Assembly: GCF_900540665.1 (NCBI RefSeq)
Contig: NZ_UQGV01000029.1
Coordinates: 1 to 22,922 of the forward strand
DNA from: an uncultured Catenibacterium sp.
Lineage (GTDB): Bacteria > Bacillota_I > Bacilli_A > Erysipelotrichales > Coprobacillaceae
Direction of reading: 5' to 3'
Length of the DNA stretch: 22,922 nucleotides
This document shows, one piece after another, positions 15,059-21,824 of the stretch. Each line of letters starts with the position of its first letter. The first letter of the stretch is position 1. The notes under the pieces are model-generated. The model was given only the letters and a program-made list of their open reading frames with translations, was not told the origin of the DNA and made no database searches. Made by a program: the position numbers and the translations under genes.

Positions 15059-15637
15059 CTACACTTTATCTTTAATTGCATTTTCTACTTCAATAATATG
15101 TCTGCCAACTCTTTTTGTTTCAATTTGTCTATAAGCTTCTAGGCAGGGAATAAATTCTTTTGTACCTTCCGCCTCAATAATATCAAGTATACGAAAAATG
15201 ACCTTTCTATTTACATGTATCAGTTTATGAATCACACGAGGATTGTTTTCTTTTACATCTAAACAGAACTGTTGATATAATTCCTGAGCATAAGTTTCTT
15301 TTTCTATCTCCCATCCTTGATCAGAAAATACCAGTAATGGAAGACGGCCATCATATTTAATTCGAAGATAATCTTCATCAATCATCCAATCAATACAATG
15401 CATGATATCAGATAATTTCATATTATGATAATAGCCATAAGCAGGACATTCATTTAATTTTAATTCTAATACCTTCTTATCTTTTGAGCCTTTTAATATT
15501 TAAGCAAGCATATTTCTTCCTGCTTTCATAATACACATATCAGCAGCTCTTAAGATCATCTTGATATCTTCTGGAGATAGTTCTTTTACATTACCTGTAT
15601 CAAGAATGACAGGTATTCTATTAACTCTTCTACTCAT
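15059..15637 (-). pseudogene. RQC-minor-family DNA-binding protein broken by one stop codon
   Basis: A single continuous frame of 193 codons from the ATG at 15637 (AGGA about nine bases upstream) to the stop at 15059, interrupted only by TAA at codon 46 (15500-15502). Before the stop it reads MSRRVNRIPVILDTGN, ELSPEDIKMILRAADMCIMK, AGRNMLA; after it ILKGSKDKKVLELKLNE, CPAYGYYHNMKLSDIMHCID, WMIDEDYLRIKYDGRLPLLV. The second part resembles the winged-helix RQC fold of RecQ helicases as found in stand-alone RQC-minor proteins. One base change (for example AAA or CAA to TAA) explains the break, and promoter, SD and terminator remain intact, so the loss is recent or a sequencing error. A shorter product could start at the ATG at 15421. 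Confidence 0.75.
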
Positions 15638-15664
15638 TGGTTATTTCCTCGCTTTCATATATAA

Positions 15665-15693
15665 ATTTTAATACCACTCTGCTTATCATTCAA
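15665..15693 (-). promoter_or_regulatory. promoter of the RQC-minor-like gene
   Basis: Minus strand TTGAAT (15688-15693), a 17-bp spacer, TAAAAT (15665-15670), ending about 28 nt before the ATG at 15637. Confidence 0.6.
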
Positions 15694-15842
15694 CATAAAA
15701 GCTCTGTAAAGAGAATTACGATACAATTATCATATGCTTTGCACAAAGTCCATTTATCATTACAGGGAGCAGAAGTTAATTGTCATTTTTGAGATAACCA
15801 TTTTGTTTACATATCATTCTAAATTAATTGTAAATTTCAAGA

Positions 15843-15871
15843 TTGTATTCTTATATCACATTGCCTATAAT
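15843..15871 (+). promoter_or_regulatory. promoter of the small plus-strand gene
   Basis: A perfect TATAAT (15866-15871), 17 bp downstream of TTGTAT (15843-15848). It gives a leader of about 18 nt before the ATG at 15897. Confidence 0.65.
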
Positions 15872-15896
15872 AAAGTAGAAAATAGGAGATATCAGT

Positions 15897-16082
15897 ATGC
15901 CCACTTCAAGTATTACTCATAATTTTGTTATATCAAAGCCAGATAGTGTAAAGCGTTTTGTAGATGCAATTGATGAAGCCGAGCGTGACCGCACACCTAA
16001 ACAGACACTTCCTGGACGTCAGTTAACAAACCCACAGGAAATTTTAGCTTTAATGGCTAAAATGAAGAAACAACATGACTGA
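15897..16082 (+). CDS. small antitoxin-like conserved protein
   Basis: A 61-residue soluble protein and the only supported plus-strand gene in the window. It starts MPTSSITHNFVISKPDSVKRF, continues VDAIDEAERDRTP and ends NPQEILALMAKMKKQ. Short proteins opening with TSSIT..FVI and ending in an EI..LM.K helix recur in gut Firmicutes, often near toxin-antitoxin or mobile-element genes, so an antitoxin-type role is a fair guess; no toxin follows it here. AGGAG lies eight bases from the ATG, with a clear promoter in front and a terminator behind, so it is a complete, independently expressed gene. It lies inside the decayed element at rlmD. Confidence 0.65.
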   Translation: MPTSSITHNFVISKPDSVKRFVDAIDEAERDRTPKQTLPGRQLTNPQEILALMAKMKKQHD

Positions 16083-16092
16083 TAAATAATTA

Positions 16093-16136
16093 AAACTTCT
16101 AAAAAATAGGTATTTCACTATCTCTTAGAAGTTTTT
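16093..16136 (+). terminator. terminator of the small plus-strand gene
   Basis: AAACTTCTAA (16093-16102) pairs with TTAGAAGTTT (16125-16134) over a 22-nt loop, ending in a run of five T's. Confidence 0.75.
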
Positions 16137-16237
16137 CTCATAACCAAATTTAATTGTATGTCTTCTTCTAATCGTTTAAAAGTTTCTTCAACAGAAATAG
16201 AATCATTATTTTTAGCATAGTTTAAGTCAATATTCAT
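16118..16237 (-). CDS. short reading frame, possible antitoxin-tail relic
   Basis: 39 codons from an ATG at 16237 without a ribosome site. The frame is also open further upstream to about 16285, through a terminator stem. It reads MNIDLNYAKNNDSISVEETF then KRLEEDIQL, with an acidic, helical ending of the kind seen in antitoxin tails. The stop lies inside the terminator of the plus-strand gene. More likely a relic than a working gene. Confidence 0.25.
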   Translation of the reverse strand: MNIDLNYAKNNDSISVEETFKRLEEDIQLNLVMRKTSKR

Positions 16238-16263
16238 TATCTGATCAAATTCTACTTTTTCTA

Positions 16264-16295
16264 ATATATAAAGCCCCCTACATACATAGGAGGCT
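16264..16295 (-). terminator. terminator after the cysteine-rich small protein
   Basis: Minus strand AGCCTCCTA (16287-16295) pairs with TAGGGGGCT (16272-16280, one wobble), 6-nt loop, then TTTATATATT. It begins 6 nt after the stop codon at 16301. Confidence 0.75.
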
Positions 16296-16300
16296 TCACT

Positions 16301-16540
16301 TTACTTTTTATTTATATAACAACCACAAGGCATATCTGCTGCTTCACCAAATGAAGGATCTAATGCATAGACTTCTTCTAAAGATACAATTCTTGCATCA
16401 TCTGTAGTGTGTTCTTTACTACACAGGAACTGCCACATACCATCTTCATCATGAGAGATATAAGTGATAGGTTCTTCTTTATTGAAAACATGACTGCATA
16501 CTATGCAGGCAGTACGTGGATCATCATCAAATGGGAACAT
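16301..16540 (-). CDS. small cysteine-rich protein of a conserved uncharacterised family
   Basis: A 79-residue soluble acidic protein. It carries a CIVC pair near residues 12-15, another cysteine at ~40 and CGC near 73-75, so a metal site is possible. The central EEPITYISHDEDGMWQFLCS and DDARIVSLEEVYALDPS segments are typical of a widespread small-protein family without assigned function. The ATG is 1 nt after the rlmD stop, with no clear SD, so translation probably depends on ribosomes finishing rlmD. The 24-bp repeat ends 6 bases before this ATG, so the gene lies on the element side of the putative attachment site: it is either element cargo or a sign that the boundary needs revision. Confidence 0.7.
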   Translation of the reverse strand: MFPFDDDPRTACIVCSHVFNKEEPITYISHDEDGMWQFLCSKEHTTDDARIVSLEEVYALDPSFGEAADMPCGCYINKK

Positions 16541-16541
16541 A

Positions 16542-17888
16542 TTATTTACTCAACAATAAGATATTTTCAATGTGAGGAGTATGTGGGAACATGTCTACAG
16601 GCTGTACGTCTATTGGTTTATAACCCTTTTCTACTAAGTAAGTTAAATCTCTTGCCTGTGTTGCTACATTACAAGAAATATAAACAATACGTTCTGGAGA
16701 TAGTGTAGTCAATCTTTCTAGGAATTCAATAGAACATCCTTTTCTAGGTGGATCCACCATGACACAATCTACCTTTTCATGTCTTTCTACAAATTCAGTC
16801 ATGAAATGACCTGCATCATCACATACAAATTCTGCATTAGTAATATGATTTCTTTCCGCATTCTCTTTTGCATCTGCAATTGCCTGAGGTACAACCTCTA
16901 CCCCATAAACCTTCTTGACATGATTCGCAAGAGTTAAAGAAATAGTACCAATACCACAATAAGCATCAATAACAACATCATCAGGTTTGAATCTTGCATA
17001 TTCTATCGCTTTTGAATAAAGAACTTCTACTTGTCCTGGATTGATCTGATAGAAAGATTTCATTGAAATCTTATATGTATTACCTAGAAGTGTATCTTCG
17101 ATATAGCCTTCTCCATATAATACCTTTTCTTCTTCTCCTAATATCACATTATCATGACGAGGATTGATGTTCTGAATAATTGTACGGATTTCTGGATATT
17201 CAGTGATTAAAGTATCAATGATTTCATTGATATGCGGTATTTTCTTTTTATAAGAGATAAATACAACCATAGCTTCATTCTTATGATAGCTTGTCTTAGT
17301 TAATACATGCTTAATATTACCTGTTTTAGTCAGTTTATCATAAGGCTGAATATGATACTGTTCAAATAATTCTTTAATACGTTTAATGACTTTATTAGAG
17401 AATTCATTCTGAATAAGACAGTAATCATTATTAATGATATCGTTAGTACGTGCTTTGTAGAATCCAGAAACAATATGACCATCCTGCTTACCAAAAGGAA
17501 CCTGTACCTTATTACGATAATGATAAGGATCCTCATCCATAAGACAATCATTCACATCTAAATCCTGATGGGCAATCTTTAAGAATGTTTCTTTCACTCT
17601 ATTTGTCTTAAAAGACTGCTGTTCATGATCTGACATATGCATTAGTGAACATCCACCACACTGCTTAAAACACTCACATTTTGGCACTATACGTTCTTTT
17701 GAAGGTGTTTTTAGTTCTACTACTCTTCCTACACAATAGCTCTTAAGTACCTTAATAATTTCGATTTCAGCTATTTCATGTAATAGAAGGTTTTTTACAA
17801 ATACAGTTGTATGATCATGCTTGACTACACCTAACCCATCATGCGTATAATCGATACATTCACCTATAAACTTATCTCTCTTGTTCAT
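16542..17888 (-). CDS. rlmD: 23S rRNA (uracil-C5)-methyltransferase, RlmD/RumA family
   Basis: 448 residues from the ATG at 17888, fixed by GGAGG six bases upstream (an in-frame GTG further up overlaps the SD). An N-terminal TRAM RNA-binding domain (~1-60) is followed by iron-sulfur cysteines C71, C77 and C80 (CxxxxxCxxC) with a fourth near 158 (DYC). A C-terminal SAM-dependent methyltransferase fold has IDAYCGIGTISL near 308-319, MVDPPRKG near 378-385, and the catalytic cysteine in YISCN near 406. It makes 5-methyluridine in 23S rRNA (U1939, perhaps also U747 as in Gram-positive RlmCD). The last codons (ENILLLSK) form the 24-bp direct repeat shared with the recombinase remnant, so the gene's final base of Lys and its stop come from the inserted side. 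Confidence 0.93.
   Translation of the reverse strand: MNKRDKFIGECIDYTHDGLGVVKHDHTTVFVKNLLLHEIAEIEIIKVLKSYCVGRVVELKTPSKERIVPKCECFKQCGGCSLMHMSDHEQQSFKTNRVKETFLKIAHQDLDVNDCLMDEDPYHYRNKVQVPFGKQDGHIVSGFYKARTNDIINNDYCLIQNEFSNKVIKRIKELFEQYHIQPYDKLTKTGNIKHVLTKTSYHKNEAMVVFISYKKKIPHINEIIDTLITEYPEIRTIIQNINPRHDNVILGEEEKVLYGEGYIEDTLLGNTYKISMKSFYQINPGQVEVLYSKAIEYARFKPDDVVIDAYCGIGTISLTLANHVKKVYGVEVVPQAIADAKENAERNHITNAEFVCDDAGHFMTEFVERHEKVDCVMVDPPRKGCSIEFLERLTTLSPERIVYISCNVATQARDLTYLVEKGYKPIDVQPVDMFPHTPHIENILLLSK
16546..16569. repeat. 24-bp direct repeat, rlmD-side attachment site
   Basis: Identical to 14637-14660 and formed by the last codons of rlmD. The copies diverge immediately on both sides, as expected of an integration core rather than a shared gene segment. 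Confidence 0.7.
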
Positions 17889-17904
17889 ATATACCCTCCT
17901 CACT

Positions 17905-17930
17905 AAAAAAAGCGATTAGAAATCGCTTTT
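17905..17930 (-). terminator. terminator (or attenuating hairpin) before rlmD
   Basis: Minus strand AAAAGCGATT (17921-17930) pairs with AATCGCTTTT (17908-17917) around a 3-nt loop, followed by seven T's. The rlmD SD begins within 4 nt of the T run, leaving no room for a promoter between them. Confidence 0.85.
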
Positions 17931-17934
17931 CATT

Positions 17935-18600
17935 TTATTGCTCTGTTGCTTTCACTTTATTTGTTGTTTCCTGATCTTTTACTGATGAAAGAGTAAATCC
18001 AATATCATCCTTACCTGCCTGTTTAGTACCATAGATTGGATAATCTGTATCATTACCACCTGTTAAGTAAAGATTTACTTCATACTGCTTTACACCATTA
18101 TGCTTATTCAATAATTCTGAATAAGAAGATCCTTCATAGGCAGCCTGACCACCTTTTGAATCAAGGATTTTTACAACTTCTTTTGAAACTTCTTCTGCAG
18201 TCTTTACAGATGTACCATTATTGAAAGTAATATCCACCTTGAGCTGCTTGCATGCTGTTTCAATATCGATAGATGCAATAGAACTGTATTTAAACTTAGC
18301 TTCATTCATTGTATCATCTAAGACACTCTTTTGAACTGTTACAAGCCCTTCACAACGATCACCGTATACAGGTCCTTCATCCCTTAAAGCACTATATAAA
18401 TAGATTCCGAATGCAAGTAAAAGTACTGCAACGATTCCAAGTACAACATATTTTGTTTGAATTTTCTTTTTTGATTCTTTAGAAGATTTAATACCCATTT
18501 CTTTAGGAGTTGGCTTCTTTTCAGCCTTCTTCTTAGGTGTCTGGATAACTGCTTCTTCTTCATCATCAAAATGAAATCTTTCTTTGGACACATTAATCAC
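17935..18600 (-). CDS. single-TM exported protein of unknown function, gat operon
   Basis: 221 residues, starting at GTG (18600) with AAAGG about eight bases upstream; a second in-frame GTG at 18591 is also possible. An acidic then lysine-rich cytoplasmic head (~1-48, KKKAEKKPTPKEMG, KESKKKIQTK) precedes one TM helix (~49-69) and an outer domain (~70-221) with a cysteine pair (C81, C114) that could form a disulfide. I do not recognise the outer domain. It follows gatB by 45 nt without a terminator between them and ends at a strong terminator, so it is the last gene of the camS-gatCAB transcript. Nothing links it to amidotransfer beyond position; an envelope role is likely. Confidence 0.65.
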   Translation of the reverse strand: MINVSKERFHFDDEEEAVIQTPKKKAEKKPTPKEMGIKSSKESKKKIQTKYVVLGIVAVLLLAFGIYLYSALRDEGPVYGDRCEGLVTVQKSVLDDTMNEAKFKYSSIASIDIETACKQLKVDITFNNGTSVKTAEEVSKEVVKILDSKGGQAAYEGSSYSELLNKHNGVKQYEVNLYLTGGNDTDYPIYGTKQAGKDDIGFTLSSVKDQETTNKVKATEQ

Positions 18601-18645
18601 CTACTTTACCTTTTCATTTTACCAAAGAAATAAAGTAAAGTATAG

Positions 18646-20079
18646 TTATTTAATTCTTTCTTTAAGAAGTTCAACAAGCATTTTATTGACCATACCTGGG
18701 TTTGCCTGTCCTCTAGACTTCTTCATAACCTGTCCTACTAAGAATCCTACAGCACGATCTTTACCATTTGCATAGTCTTCAATAGACTGTGGATTTGCAT
18801 CTAATACTTCATTCGCCATAGTCTTTAAAGCGTTAGGATCAGAAATCTGCTTCATACCCTTTTCTTCAATAATCTTTTCTGGATCTTTGTTTTCTGTCAT
18901 CATTGGTTCAAAGACTTTCTTAGCCTGCTTTGAAGAAATTGTTCCATCTTCGATGAAATTGATTAACTTAGCTAAATATTCTGGATTTAATTCAATATCA
19001 TCATAAGACTGGTTGTTCTTATTTAAGAAAGCCAATACGTCACCTAATAACCAGTTAGATGCATTCTTGTAATTCTTAGTATATTTAATTACTTCATTAA
19101 AGTAATCAGACATAGACTTAGTAGAAACAAGAATCTTAGCATCTACCTTAGGAATACCATATTCTTCTTCGTAATGTTTTTCTCTTTCTCCAGCCATCAT
19201 TGGTAGTTCATTCTTAATTCTTTCTACCCATGCATGATCTAATCTAATTGGTAAGATGTTTGGTTCAGTATAGTACTTATAGTCTACCGCATCTCCTTTA
19301 GAACGCATAACTGTAGTGATCTTTTCTACTTCATCATATCTTCTTGTTTCCTGAAGAACTTCTCCTCCAGATTCGATTACTTCCTGCTGACGTCCTGCTT
19401 CATAATCAATAGCCTTCTGAACGTTGCTGATAGAGTTTAAGTTCTTGATTTCTGTACGTGTACCAAATGCTTCCTGACCAAATGGACGAATTGAAACATT
19501 GACGTCACAACGCATAGAACCTTCTTCAAGCTTTGCATCAGATACTTCTGTATATAAGAATACCTGTCTTAATGCTTCAAGATAAGCACTTGCTTCTTTA
19601 CCTGAACGGATACAAGGCTTAGTAACGATTTCGATAAGTGGAATACCTGCACGGTTGTAATCGATTAATGAGTAATCAGTTAAATGAAGCTGTTTTGCAG
19701 TATCTTCTTCCATATGTAATCTTTCGATATCGATACGCTTTTCTTCTCCATCTACTTCAATCATTAAATAGCCATTACGTCCGATTGGTCTTTTATCCTG
19801 AGTAATCTGGAAACCTTTAGGAAGGTCAGAATAGTAATAATTCTTACGGTCAAAGCATAGTAATTCATCAATTTCCATATGTAATGCATGACATACACGA
19901 ACAGCGAATTCTACACCTCTCTTATTTAAACATGGTAATGTACCTGTCATGCCCATGTCTACTTCATTGATCATTGTATTTGGATCTTCACCAAATGTAA
20001 CTGGTGAAGCAGAGAACATCTTTGAATTAGTCTTTAATTCGCAATGTACTTCTAGCCCGATGACTCTTTCGTAATCCAT
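18646..20079 (-). CDS. gatB: aspartyl/glutamyl-tRNA amidotransferase subunit B
   Basis: 477 residues, full length for the family. The N-terminal cradle domain (~1-290) shows YERVIGLEVHCELKTNSKMF, DMGMTGTLPCLNKRGVE, YYYSDLPKGFQITQ, IDYNRAGIPLIEIVT, EEGSMRCDVNVSIRP and FGTRTEIKNLNS. This domain phosphorylates Glu- or Asp-tRNA and receives ammonia through the tunnel from GatA. The C-terminal helical GatB/YqeY domain (~330-477), ending GFLVGQVMKKSRGQANP, binds the tRNA elbow. The SD (GGGAGGAC) lies in the last codons of gatA, whose stop is 2 nt before this ATG. The complex makes Gln-tRNA(Gln), and Asn-tRNA(Asn) if AsnRS is absent. Confidence 0.97.
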   Translation of the reverse strand: MDYERVIGLEVHCELKTNSKMFSASPVTFGEDPNTMINEVDMGMTGTLPCLNKRGVEFAVRVCHALHMEIDELLCFDRKNYYYSDLPKGFQITQDKRPIGRNGYLMIEVDGEEKRIDIERLHMEEDTAKQLHLTDYSLIDYNRAGIPLIEIVTKPCIRSGKEASAYLEALRQVFLYTEVSDAKLEEGSMRCDVNVSIRPFGQEAFGTRTEIKNLNSISNVQKAIDYEAGRQQEVIESGGEVLQETRRYDEVEKITTVMRSKGDAVDYKYYTEPNILPIRLDHAWVERIKNELPMMAGEREKHYEEEYGIPKVDAKILVSTKSMSDYFNEVIKYTKNYKNASNWLLGDVLAFLNKNNQSYDDIELNPEYLAKLINFIEDGTISSKQAKKVFEPMMTENKDPEKIIEEKGMKQISDPNALKTMANEVLDANPQSIEDYANGKDRAVGFLVGQVMKKSRGQANPGMVNKMLVELLKERIK

Positions 20080-20081
20080 CT

Positions 20082-21524
20082 TTAGTCCTCCCTCTTATAC
20101 TGGTTCTTGAATCCTAATGCTTCTTCTACTGCATAAGCAACATTCAAGACAGTCTGTTCTTCAAAAATACGTCCTGAGATATTAACAGCCACTGGCATAT
20201 TATCTACAAATCCAGAAGGAATAGAGATAGATGGTGTACCTGCAAAGTTGGCAAGACATAACCAGTTTTCAAGAATAATATATTCATCGCTTAAGTAATC
20301 TTCAGCTGCTTCATCAATTAAAGGTGCAACACCTCCACCATTAGGTGCAATGATGATATCATAGTTTTCATAGATCTTGTTTAATTCATCTACAACAAGT
20401 CTTCTTACTCTCTGTGCTTTTCTGAACATCTTTTCCTGATTTTCAGTGGCAAGAGCTAAGTTACCAAGAATGAATCTTCTCTTAATATGATCACCAAAAC
20501 CATCAGTACGAGAATTGATCATGACATCATCAGGAGTATCTCCCTGCTGTCTATCTCCATACTTGATACCATCTAAGCATGAATGGTTACTTGTTGCTTC
20601 TGAGTTCGCAATAATTGTATATGTTGGAAGTAGAGTCTTCATAAGCTTCTTATCCATTTCAACATCTTCAACTGTTGCACCAAGAGACTTTAATGTTTCA
20701 ACAACATGTTCAAAAGTCTTCTTTACTTCTTCATTTCTTACTTCATTAGATACAGTTGTTAAAACACCAATCTTTAAGTTAGAAATATCAGTTGTTAAGT
20801 TTTCTAAATAATGTGGTACTTCTTTGTTTGATGAAGTCATATCACGGTTATCTCTACCAGCTAATGCTTCAGTCACAATAGCCATATCACGTACATTTCT
20901 AGTAAATGCACCTACATGGTCTAATGAAGATGCATAAGGAATAACACCATAACGAGAGATTCTACCCCAAGTTGGCTTGAAACCAACAATACCACAGAAT
21001 CCAGCTGGCTTTCTGATTGAGTCACCTGTATCACTACCTAATGCGAATGGAATAAGACCACTTGCAACAAGTGCTGCAGATCCTCCTGATGAACCACCAG
21101 AAATACGTCTTGTGTCCCAAGGGTTATGTACTGGACCAGTAAGTGCTGATTTATTTGTACCACCCATAGCAAGTTCATCCATAGAAGCCTTACCTACTAA
21201 ACCTACACCATGCTGATTTAATAGATCAACAACATGTGCATTGAATACTGGTACATAATCAGCAAGCATCTTACTAGATGCAGTTGTCTTAATACCTTTA
21301 GTGTTATAGTTATCTTTTAATACATATGGAATATGTGATAAAAGATCATCAGTCATAGGTGCTTCAATAGCTTTGTAAGCTTCTTCTTCAGTAATAGTTA
21401 CAAAAGCATTGAGTCTTTCTTGCTGTTTCTTTGCTTCTTCAAATAATTCTTTATAATATTCTTTTACATCTAACTCTCCGCTTTTGAAAAGTTCATGTAA
21501 TTCTTCAATAGTATGTGTCACCAT
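20082..21524 (-). CDS. gatA: aspartyl/glutamyl-tRNA amidotransferase subunit A
   Basis: 480 residues of the amidase-signature family; it releases ammonia from glutamine for GatB. The Ser-cisSer-Lys triad is present with standard spacing: K70 (IPYVLKDNYN), S145 (RISGGSSGGS) and nucleophile S169. The residue before the nucleophile is Asp (GSDTGDSIRKP) where most GatA proteins have Gly (TGGSIRQP); I have seen this form described for Mollicutes-related lineages, so it is probably a clade trait, not damage. Start and gatC stop overlap by one base (TAATG), so translation is coupled. Length and C-terminal region (AVNISGRIFEEQTVLNVAYAVEEALGF) are normal. Confidence 0.96.
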   Translation of the reverse strand: MVTHTIEELHELFKSGELDVKEYYKELFEEAKKQQERLNAFVTITEEEAYKAIEAPMTDDLLSHIPYVLKDNYNTKGIKTTASSKMLADYVPVFNAHVVDLLNQHGVGLVGKASMDELAMGGTNKSALTGPVHNPWDTRRISGGSSGGSAALVASGLIPFALGSDTGDSIRKPAGFCGIVGFKPTWGRISRYGVIPYASSLDHVGAFTRNVRDMAIVTEALAGRDNRDMTSSNKEVPHYLENLTTDISNLKIGVLTTVSNEVRNEEVKKTFEHVVETLKSLGATVEDVEMDKKLMKTLLPTYTIIANSEATSNHSCLDGIKYGDRQQGDTPDDVMINSRTDGFGDHIKRRFILGNLALATENQEKMFRKAQRVRRLVVDELNKIYENYDIIIAPNGGGVAPLIDEAAEDYLSDEYIILENWLCLANFAGTPSISIPSGFVDNMPVAVNISGRIFEEQTVLNVAYAVEEALGFKNQYKRED

Positions 21525-21814
21525 TATCCTACCACCTTTGGAACTCTGATCTGATTACGCTGTACAGTTTTGCAGTTCTTTAATGCATCTTCTGTACTAA
21601 TTACATGATTAGGTTCGTCCTCTCTTAAGAATGTTGTTTCAACCACATAAGGGAATGCTAGAGGTTCTACACCTTCAGTATCAATTTCATCAAGTGCCTG
21701 TACATGGCTCATGAATACTTCATACTGTTCTCTTAAAGCTGGCATTTCTTCATCAGTGATGTTGAACATGGTTTTTCTTCCTAGTTTTTTCAACATTAAA
21801 TCTGTATCGTCCAT
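21524..21814 (-). CDS. gatC: aspartyl/glutamyl-tRNA amidotransferase subunit C
   Basis: 96 residues, normal size. GatC wraps around GatA and stabilises the A-B contact. The family pattern is visible: an N-terminal helix pair (KLGRKTMFNITDEEMPALRE), then EVFMSHVQALDEIDTEGVEP, then LREDEPNHVISTEDALKN, and a C-terminal RNQIRVPKVV. AGGAGG lies seven bases before the ATG, inside the 10-nt gap after the camS-like gene. First of the gatC-gatA-gatB set. Confidence 0.93.
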   Translation of the reverse strand: MDDTDLMLKKLGRKTMFNITDEEMPALREQYEVFMSHVQALDEIDTEGVEPLAFPYVVETTFLREDEPNHVISTEDALKNCKTVQRNQIRVPKVVG

Positions 21815-21824
21815 AATTGACCTC

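Larger units (their letters stand above)
14637..16569. mobile_element. decayed integrative element at the 3' end of rlmD
   Basis: A 24-bp direct repeat bounds a 1.9-kb segment: one copy is the last codons of rlmD (16546-16569), the other lies at the end of the serine-recombinase remnant (14637-14660). The 3' end of this methyltransferase gene (rum/rumA) is a known integration site for serine-recombinase ICEs, for example in streptococci. Inside are the recombinase tail, a broken RQC-minor-like gene, one small plus-strand gene and a cysteine-rich small protein gene. No conjugation, relaxase or replication genes remain. Most of the element was probably deleted. Confidence 0.55.

Noticed and set aside
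15734..15922. 62-codon plus-strand frame
   Set aside because: AT-rich random composition; it runs through the promoter and ribosome site of the small gene at 15897.
16093..16295. Toxin gene partnering the antitoxin-like protein at 15897
   Set aside because: The following 200 bases hold two terminators facing each other and only a 39-codon relic on the other strand; no toxin-sized frame is present.
20515..21216. Plus-strand frames of 98 and 79 codons opposite gatA
   Set aside because: Antisense to a strongly conserved gene, with no ribosome site or recognisable product.
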